A DNA stretch of 64,000 nucleotides, taken from positions 63,337,040 through 63,401,039 of the forward strand of contig NC_080419.1 of the NCBI RefSeq assembly GCF_029873635.1, read 5' to 3'. The notes under the pieces were generated by a model. That model was given only the letters and a program-made list of their open reading frames with translations, did not search any database and was not told the origin of the DNA. Within the stretch, counting starts at the first letter, position 1, and every line of letters begins with the position of its first letter. Positions 56,582-64,000 of the stretch are shown one piece after another. Both the position numbers and the translations under genes were made by a program. The DNA comes from Malania oleifera (Eukaryota; Streptophyta; Magnoliopsida; Santalales; Ximeniaceae).

Positions 56582-57335
56582 ATGAACAGTCTGAGCTTTG
56601 TATTTGGTACGTCTCAGTCTCAGCTCCCACGCATCGATGCCCACTACTGGCATCATTCTTGCCCTCCGATCTCATGCTCCATTCGTAATCAGAATCCTGC
56701 CAATAGACGCTCCCACGCCGCCAAATCTAAACTCAAATTCAAGCCCAAACCCTCCTCCTCTGCCTCTGATCGGAACCTTCATATCGTTATCGACCCTGCT
56801 TACCTCTCCCACCAAGTCTCCTCATCGATACAGCAACTCTTCTGCGCATCGCACTCCAAGTTTCGTCACTTTGTGTTCTCCAGCAAAGAGGCTTTTGAAG
56901 ATCTGCAGACGATGGTCTCCATCGATCGTGATCGGCGAGTCGTCATCTCCTGCCGCCGCTCTACGCTGGAATTCGTCAGTTATTTGATTCTGTGGTGCTG
57001 TGCGATTGTTCTTGCTTTTAGGGTTTTTGGGAATTTGAGGGTAGGGTTTTGGAGTCGATTCGAGCTTGGATATGGTGCCTTGGTTCGGAGGGACCGGAGT
57101 CTTGCGGGTCGAGAGGTTGTTGTGGGGAAGAATAAGAAGAATAAGGGTTTTTGGGTTATGGGTAATCCACTTTCTCCCGCACGAGGGACCGTCCCTGTAA
57201 TTTCAGAAAGGTTGCCTATGAAACGGGCGAGGATGGAGGAGAAGTTGCCAGGGTGGTGGCCCGTATCGCTTCCATCTCCGGTTATGACAGGGAACAAGGA
57301 GGAGCATCAAAGAGAGGCCAACAGATTAATTCGAG
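56582..57335 (+). CDS. first exon of a host gene, probable organelle-targeted protein
   Basis: ATG at 56582 (MNSLSFVFGTSQSQLPRIDA) is the first Met of a frame that is open for 251 codons up to the splice donor GAG|GTAAGT at 57336; the split codon is phase 1. Residues 1-65 are rich in Ser, Arg, Lys and Pro and poor in acidic residues, as in a chloroplast or mitochondrial transit peptide. A hydrophobic segment at about 131-149 (FVSYLILWCCAIVLAFRVF) could be a membrane helix. A conserved-looking end follows (EEKLPGWWPVSLPSPVMTGN, then EEHQREANRLIR). Codon use and GC content differ clearly from the retroelement DNA around it. I do not recognise the family with certainty. Reading on past the donor gives only six more codons before a stop (57353). 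Confidence 0.75.
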
Positions 57336-60300
57336 GTAAGTTCTTGTTATTTTAGCATAGAATGTTGGTAGTATTTGTGTAGCATTTTGCAAGGACTGCT
57401 GTCCCTTTCAGTATGCTAGAAAACTGTGGCACTCACTAAATGTGAAACGCAAGAAAGTATTAGGAAAGTGCTTTTAAACCAAACTGTACCTAATTGCACT
57501 CTGTTATGACATGATCATTTAAAGCATTATGTGTTTTCTAAGTTTCTGACTTGTAGAGTTGCTGCATTTGATATCATCTTGAATTGACAGTTTTTTGTCA
57601 AAGGGTGTTGGGGTTTTGTATGCAATTGAATTCGTCATGGTTCTCGTGAGAGGGGTTTTTCTATTTTTATTTATTTATTTATATATATAGAGAGGAAGAG
57701 GAGGAGCTTTAATGGACGTAGCAAGGACGCACTCCTTGCTAGTTTTTGTTTGCTTGTTTTTGGTTTTGTTTCTGTTTTTGTTTTTTGGTTCAGGTGGGGT
57801 GGGTGAGGGTTATCATCGTGAGAATTACAACAGTGAGGACTAGCTGTAGAATTTTAAAAAGTTAAGAAGTTTATGCTTTATATACCCCAATCATTTTTTC
57901 TTCAAATCTATCATTATAATGTTCTCTTTACTATATTACTCAAGGAGCTATCTCAAATTCCTTGTTTTGGGGAGATGCCACAAGCTGGGATCATGTAAGA
58001 CCCTGATAGTGTAGCCAACAATGCTAACAGTTTATATATAATATATTACAAAATTAAGACAAGTGTGGCTAGGACATTATTTGCTAGTGCTAGGCTGAAA
58101 TGGTAACTGCATCAGTGAATCAAGGTCTTGTCTATGTGTGTGCGTGTGCATGGCAATAATAACTTTGTATAATTGTTAGGATAGCAACAGGTTGACGTCC
58201 CAACGAAATTAATTCTCATATCCCTCCCATTCTCATGGATGAAATTTTTTTCATTCTCATCCTCGATTCATCAGGAAGTAAAGTAGATCCTTGGTCATGC
58301 CTCGCACCATCATCCATGTTCTTGCTTTGCACCTGTGCCACCCATAATGATATAAATCTCTCTCGCTGTCTCTCATGCAAGTGTTGGGGGGGGGGGGGGG
58401 TTTGTAAGAGGTGTATTGAGTAAAATAAATCAAAAGGGCATATCTATAAATAGATTTTCAATAAAGTTTAGGGAATTAGCAGCATAAATAAAATGAATTA
58501 TTTTATCTAAAATTAACAATATAAATGAAAAAAGTTATGCTCATGATAAAGAAATTGCCAACATTTAGTTATGGGGATTGGTTTGGGATGGGGATTTACC
58601 TGTCTCAGTGCTTATTGGCAGGGTGAAATTAATCTTTTAATGTAAGAGCAATTTGGGCATGTAATTTGGCCATGTGTGCCTGCTAACATGGTTAGATCAG
58701 CTGAATAGTTAGCCTAGAATTTAAAGATTTAGTTTTGTTTTAAGTATTTGTTCTTTTTTTAAATTAACTTTAATGACTTTTCTAATGAACTTCTGCCTAG
58801 ACTTTTAAATAGTCTTATTACTAGCTTGTTACTTTGTAAATGAATGGAGGGCTAGGAATAAAAGCATTAAAAGTGAGATTAAGGCTAGGATTATAGGGCT
58901 TCTGCATCTTGATATAAAATACTCTCTTGGAGGCTCTTATATGCTGTTCTCTGGAGTTAATTCAGTTTTTCTTTTGAGTTCCTTAGGGGTGGTTTAGTAT
59001 TATTGTCAAAAATTATGAAAAGAAAACCAAAACTAAAAAGCAGACACAAAAGCTAAAAATTGAACACCTATTTGGTTAATATTTATAAAATTAAAAAAAA
59101 TTAAAAAATTGACTTAAATAGCAATTATTATAATTATTTTACTTAAATATTATAATTAAAAAAAAATTCACTGTTTAGTGCTACAACTACAAGAACAATA
59201 TTTGATGGAAAGATGCTCTATCAATCCAAACTAAATCGAATCAGTGGTTTCACTTGGAGTGGGGATGGTGTGTCTGCTGTCATAGAACCAGGGGCGAAGC
59301 TAAAGAAAAATGCAGAAGTGATTTCCCCTTGCAAAACCGCTTCGTAAGTAGATTAGTCTAAGCTAGTCTTAGTCTTTTTTTTTTTTTTTTCCTTTTTATT
59401 TTATTTTATTTTTTGAGAGATATTGGTTAAGGAGCTAGTAGTTAGGGTAAATCCTAATGTTATTATACCTCAAGAATCCAAATTGGCAGAAGCAGATGGT
59501 TTTTTAGTTAGCTGTATTTGGTAATCTAGGTTCAAAGAAGTTATCCTTTCTTCCTTGGGAGTGTCAGGTGTCAGGCGGTATAGGGGTTTAATGATATGTT
59601 GGGGTGGCTATTAGTAGATATTTTATTTATAGGTGCTTTTTCGATGCTTGTGTTGCTAGATGGAAGGCTTGGTGGGAGTGTTGGAGTACATCCATCTACA
59701 AGCCCATTGATTTTTTTATTTTTATTTTTGGGGTTGGGGGGGGGGGGGGTCATGGTTCCATATTATTTGAATTTGTGAGAAATCAGGTGTAGACCAGGGT
59801 GACTGCTAGCATGAGGAAGTTTTTATTTATTTATTTTTCCAGGTTGTTGGCTTTTAGATATTCTTTTGCTTGATGGTCAAAGTCACTTCGACAGTATCAG
59901 GGTATAGGTGATTCCCTTGCATTTATTGTTGCCCTACTTCGGACGATTGTTCTCTGCAATTAGATTCTAAACCAGTTATGTGGGTTCTATTCCTTAATAT
60001 TTGAGAATATGTGGTCAGCCTGATACTCTTTTAGGAGTAAGATTGAAAAATGGTGGAGAGAGTGTCGGCTTTGTGGTTGGGAAGGTTTCAATTTTATAAA
60101 AAAAATGAAATTCTTGAAGAAAACTGAAAACATGGAATCGTAGGCAGGTCCCACTTGCATTTTCTGTTTTTCAAACATTGTTCATGAGGTTTTGTATAAA
60201 CCTATTTCAGACCATGGTCATGTGCTATTAGATTTATGTGGGTCTCATTCCTTCGCATTTGAGAATTCGGCCCACCACTCATTTATGACAAAAGATTGAG

Positions 60301-60662
60301 AAATGGAGGAAAGAGTGGTGGCTTTAGGGTTAGGAAGGTTTTGAATTTATAAGAGTTGGAAAGGTTTCAAATTTATAAACAAATTCGATGTTCCTGAAAA
60401 ATAAACTGAGAACATGGAATAAAAGGACTTTTAAAGAATGAGAGAGAGGAAGAATGATATTGGTTTTTAGATGGGAGGGTTGGACAGATTGGAGGAGTGT
60501 GGGCTGCTGAAATAGGAAGATGGGGCTAGAAGGATTCACCTCTGCAATGATTTGGAGGTCACTAGTTGGCAGCAAGTTGAGGTTAAAATTGGTCATGTAG
60601 GGAGATTGTAATTCTATGCTGGTGGTCCCTTGGGTGGTTAATGAGAGGAGGAAGAAGAGTTT
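57336..60662 (+). other. probable first intron or downstream region of the host gene
   Basis: It begins with GTAAGT. No exon in the expected phase could be recognised, so the next exon probably lies beyond 60.6 kb, past the Reina-like element. It contains poly-G runs at 58386-58400 and 59736-59749, T-runs, and the duplicated segment 59965-60425. Confidence 0.5.
59965..60425. repeat. diverged direct repeat of about 200 bp
   Basis: 59965-60135 and 60225-60425 share, in order, TATGTGGGTYCTATTCCTT, TTTGAGAAT, AAGATTGARAAATGG, GAGAGTG..GGCTTT, GGAAGGTTT, AATTTATAA and AAACTGARAACATGGAAT. Confidence 0.75.
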
Positions 60663-61062
60663 TGTTAAAGAGTTTTCCCAAATAAATTGGAATTTTCTAT
60701 TTGATGATAGGATTCCTGAATCAATTGGGATTTCTAATTAATTTATTATGATTCCCAATGAATTCTATTTAATGTTAGGATTATTTATGTAGGAATTTTT
60801 ATTTAATGTGTTGGGCTTCCCAAATCAATTGGGATTGGGTCCATGAAGGACTTGGATTGGGATATCTTATATTCCTAATAGGATTAAGTTTCTACCCTAT
60901 ATATATGTAACCCTACGGGGCTTTTCCATCCAAGCAATAACATGATTCATAGCCTTCGGCTAATTTGGAGGCAGATCCCCTTGAAGTGATCAAACCCTCT
61001 TAATATTTTCCCTTCTTAAAATTTCCCTAATTTCTTCACGATAAAACCCTATGGTCTTATCG
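60663..61062 (+). repeat. 5' LTR of a Reina-like chromovirus
   Basis: About 400 bp starting TGTTAAAGAG; a TATA box CTATATATATG lies at about 60897-60907 and a GGGGCTTTTCC stretch just after. The end is at about 61062, directly before the primer site; its expected terminal CA is CG. Short LTRs of this size fit the Reina lineage. Confidence 0.65.
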
Positions 61063-61064
61063 TT

Positions 61065-61076
61065 TGGTATCAAGGC
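61065..61076 (+). promoter_or_regulatory. primer binding site of the Reina-like element
   Basis: TGGTATCAAGGC, two mismatches from the initiator tRNA-Met complement. Confidence 0.75.
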
Positions 61077-61150
61077 CGACGTTCTTGTGGATGTCATTAA
61101 CCCGCCATCAAAAACAAGATCTTGGAATTCTTGATCCTCACTCATACGCA

Positions 61151-62150
61151 ATGACCTTAGAAAATTCAGTAGACTCCTAGATGGAAGCTAGCCTAAAACC
61201 TGAACTTAGCAATATGTTTAAGTCTCAATTTGAAGAGATCTAGGCATTGCTCTATAAACTACTCATTACATCTTCCCACAAAGAGAGAGAAGATGATGCC
61301 TCTACATCAACTAATTGTATGGAGCAGCTGTACTTGCGTGAAGGAGGTTACTAAGGAGAGCGTGATTGTGGTCCTTCTCGTATGAAGGTGGAATTTACTT
61401 GATGGGACAGTGATGATCCTACCAGTTCGGTTTCTAGGGATGAAAAATACTTTTGCTTTCACCGCACTCTAGAAACATCTAAAGTTGAGATTGCTTCTAT
61501 TAGTTTGGACGAAGATGCTATTCAATGGTATAATTGCTTTGAAGCTCATTATGGAATGCCTTCATGGGCAGAATTTGTTTCTAGATTATTTGTCCGATTT
61601 GGGTCCACTGGATATGAGAATATCAATGGAGAGCTTGCTAAAATACGCCAAACTAGCATTGTCTTGGAGTACTAGACACAATTTGAGCTACTATCAAACG
61701 AGGCTAAAGATTGGAATGAAAGCCACTTTGTTGGTACTTTTATTTGATAGACTCCTACTCGACATTCGACATGAGGTCAAAGTATGTGATGCAATTTCCT
61801 TTAAATGGTTAGAAGAAGAGAAGTTGGGGGAAAATGACGTCGTTCCAAGAAGACCATTAGCAAGTAGAATGTCAGCAGCACTATCACACCACATGCTCCT
61901 TGCAATCCTCTCATCAAATGATTAACTTAGGAGGAACTTAAAAAGAGAATGACAAAAGGTTTGTGCTGGCATTGTGATGAAAAGTGGCATAGAGGGCACC
62001 ATTGCAGAAATGGATGACTGTTGATGATTGAACCAGTGTAGGAGGTAGAAGAGGTTGAGAACGACCCGCCTTATTCAGATCAAGAAAGTATGGAATTTGA
62101 TGATAATGATGAATATCACTTCTTTAGTTCATGCTTTAGCTGGTTGTGCT
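61151..62150 (+). pseudogene. Reina-like gag
   Basis: Starts at 61151 (MTLENSVDS then a stop). The retrotransposon gag domain is readable in two frames: FCFHRTLETSKVEIASISLDEDAIQWYNCFE (61447-61550), then WAEFVSRLFVRFGS and NINGELAKIRQTSIVLEY. A stop at 61672 and frame changes follow. A knuckle-like CWHCDEKWHRGHHC sits at about 61960-62001. Not translatable as one protein. Confidence 0.8.
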
Positions 62151-62740
62151 AAGCCTCAAACCATTACAATTAGTGGCTTCCTAAAATGCCAACTTGTTAC
62201 TATCTTAATTGATATGAGCAGCACTAATAAATTCATGTACATTAAAATTGCTAAATGGCTAGCCTATCTTGTGGAGCAATGTGAAAAGTTTGATGTGAAG
62301 GTTGTAGATGGAAGAACCTTGACATGTTAGAGCAAGTGTCCGAAGGTTGAACTTACTATGCAAAACCATGGCTTGTATGTTGATTTCTTTTTGTTGCCAC
62401 TAGAAGACTATGAAGTGGTTTTGAGTATTGAACGATTAAGGACTTTAGGTGATATAGCTTGTAATTTCTCTAAACTAGTTATGCAGTTGGCTGTTAATGG
62501 CCAAAGAGTGACTCTTAAAGGCAAACATTGTGGTATTGTCACTAAAGTTTCAAGCCATTGTGTGGAGAAGCTCCTTAAAAAGGAGCAACATGGTTGCTTG
62601 GTACAACTTTGAGCACCAAAGTTCCAACTTCAATGTGGCCAGAATGAAGGGCTAGACCCTCTTATTTCAGAATTTTCTGACCTATTTATAGAGCCACAAG
62701 GATTGCCACCTCAATGAACACATGATCACCATGTTCCTCT
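62151..62740 (+). pseudogene. Reina-like protease
   Basis: LVTILIDMSSTNKFMYIKIA corresponds to the usual LIDSGSTHNFI active site, with the DSG changed to DMS. It continues with DGRTLTC, a stop at 62328, then FFLLPLEDYEVVLSIERLRTLGDI (usual GxD replaced). Confidence 0.78.
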
Positions 62741-63548
62741 ATTGCCAGGTAGTGTTCCTACTAATATCTGTCCTTATCGCTATCCTTATTTTCAGAAAGC
62801 AGAAATAGGAAAGATAGTGAAAGAATTGTTAGATGTGAGCATAATTCAATCAAGTGTCAATCCATATTCTTCTCCTGTCTTATTGGTGAAGAAGAAGGAT
62901 GGCTCTTGCTGGATGTGTGTTGATTATCGAGCACTGAACAAGAACATTGTGAAGGATAACTATCTATCCTTCTTGTGGATGAATTTTTAGATAAGTTGGG
63001 TGGTGCTCGACAGTTCATCAAACTCAACTTAAGATTAGGCTATCACCAGATTTGGGCACATAAGGATGACAATTAGAAGACTGCGTTTATATAAACTCAT
63101 GATGGCCATTACGAGTCCTTTGTTATGCCTTTTGGGTTAACCAATGCGCCTTTGACCTTCCAAAGTCTCATGAATGACATTTTCTGAACTTACCTACGTA
63201 AGTTTGTTCTCATATTTTTTTATGATATACTGATATATAGCTTATCTCTTGAAGATCCTTTAGGTCATTTGTGAATTGTACTCGTCACTCTTCGTGGGCA
63301 TCATCTGTTCGTGAAGAAATCTAAATGCAGTTTTGCTTGATCACATGTGGAATTCATTGGGCAATTTTGTTTCTCAAGAAGTTATTTCAATTGACCTTTC
63401 TAAAATAAAAGTGATGATAGACTAGCCTATTCCACAAACAATCAAAATGTTGCAAAGAATTTTGGGGTTAAGTAGTTACTACCGCAAGTTTGTCAAGGAT
63501 TATGGAAAGATTAGCACTCCGCTAACCGCTTTACTGAAATAGGGTGCA
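62741..63548 (+). pseudogene. Reina-like reverse transcriptase
   Basis: Open at 62742-62985 with RYPYFQKAEIGKIVKELL, SVNPYSSPVLLVKKKDGS and CVDYRALNK. Further motifs appear in shifted frames: YHQI at about 63045, the MPFGLTNAP region at 63127-63152, and a degraded active-site region at about 63218-63240 (one Asp visible in FYDILIYS). It ends with a [16 protein letters not shown] segment at 63468-63510. Many stops. Confidence 0.85.
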
Positions 63549-64000
63549 TTGAAATGGAGTGAGAAAGTTGAACAAGCCTTTGTCAACCTTAAGCATGCAA
63601 TATCCACCACACTAGTTCTTTGCTTGCCAGATTTCAACAAGTTGTTCATCATCGAGTCTAATGCATCAGGAATTGGCATTGGTGCAATTTTAATGCAAGA
63701 TAAATGCCCCATTGCTTTTAATAGTAAGGCTCTTTCTCCATCCCACATCAGCATGTTTGTTTATGACAAAGAGATGCGAGCCATAGTGCATGCAATTACG
63801 AAGTGGATATCATATTTAATTGGTTAGTATTTTCAAATCAGAACTGATCACTAGAGTTTGAAGTACTTTTTGGAGCAACGAATCTCTTCCATGGAACAAA
63901 AAAAGTGGGTCACTAAGTTGTTGGGCTATTACTATGAGATTATCTATGAGAAAGGGACTAAGAATATGGTGGCAGATGCACTCGCATGACTTCTTGAACA
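63549..64000 (+). pseudogene. Reina-like RNase H, running off the window
   Basis: WSEKVEQAFVNLKHAIS leads into IESNASGIGIGAILMQ, where the first catalytic Asp (usually TDAS) is Asn. MRAIVHAITKWISYL carries the Glu helix. After a stop at 63827 come RTDH, a further stop, SLKYFLEQR, KWVTKLLGYYYEI and MVADALA. Integrase and 3' LTR must lie beyond 64000. Confidence 0.87.

Noticed and set aside
56980-57297. 105-codon minus-strand frame
   Set aside because: Shadow of the host exon on the opposite strand; no start context, motif or splice signal.
58990-59180. MITE suggested by GGGGTGGTTTAGTATTATTG
   Set aside because: No matching inverted end or target duplication was found.

Overview
The window is nuclear DNA from a flowering plant, probably a eudicot. 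It is AT-rich, carries no operon-like gene spacing, and is built mostly from nested LTR retrotransposons whose coding regions are broken. Only one stretch, at about 56.4-57.3 kb, looks like a host gene: a TATA box, a pyrimidine-rich leader and a first exon ending in a consensus splice donor.

Layout. 1-1.5 kb has no supported gene. 1.55-4.7 kb and 25.5-28.7 kb are parts of a minus-strand Sirevirus-like Ty1/copia element (B): its 3' LTR, polypurine tract and an additional ORF (aORF) with an acidic tail. The aORF is split by a solo LTR (26069-28175). Plus-strand Sirevirus-like element A (4725-25530) interrupts B. A's own 5' LTR is split by a minus-strand Tekay-type chromovirus (4738-13946, 5-bp target duplication CTATG) and by a solo LTR (14948-17065, target duplication CTTAA). 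29.2-32.8 kb holds an LTR fragment and the 3' end of minus-strand element C. C is interrupted by plus-strand element E (32841-45012), which has gag and an aORF but no pol. E carries a gypsy solo LTR (36406-38974, target duplication GAATA) and a 5'-truncated RTE-type LINE with a long open reverse transcriptase frame. E's 3' LTR is broken by element F (45013-48490, LTR plus gag only). 49-54.2 kb is AT-rich LTR debris that holds a 500-bp hAT-type MITE (8-bp target duplication), a tRNA-derived SINE (19-bp target duplication), an antisense gag fossil and a gypsy LTR fragment. 54.2-56.3 kb is intergenic with diverged tandem duplications. 57.3-60.66 kb follows the exon and shows no exon I can recognise. 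60.66-64 kb is a degenerate plus-strand Reina-like chromovirus that runs off the window.

The most interesting signals are shared cis-architectures of the copia LTRs rather than proteins. (1) An AACGG core, resembling the plant M-phase-specific activator, lies exactly 19 bp before the TATA box in seven LTRs from several families on both strands. (2) Directly upstream of it are clusters of short palindromes whose sequence differs by family. (3) An inverted repeat brackets the polypurine tract and LTR start. (4) A block of about 200 bp downstream of the TATA box is conserved among otherwise different LTRs. (5) A similar palindrome cluster also precedes the aORFs, and in element B it is followed by a TATA box, as if the aORF had its own promoter.

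Element families are assigned from domain order and motifs read by eye. No database search was possible.
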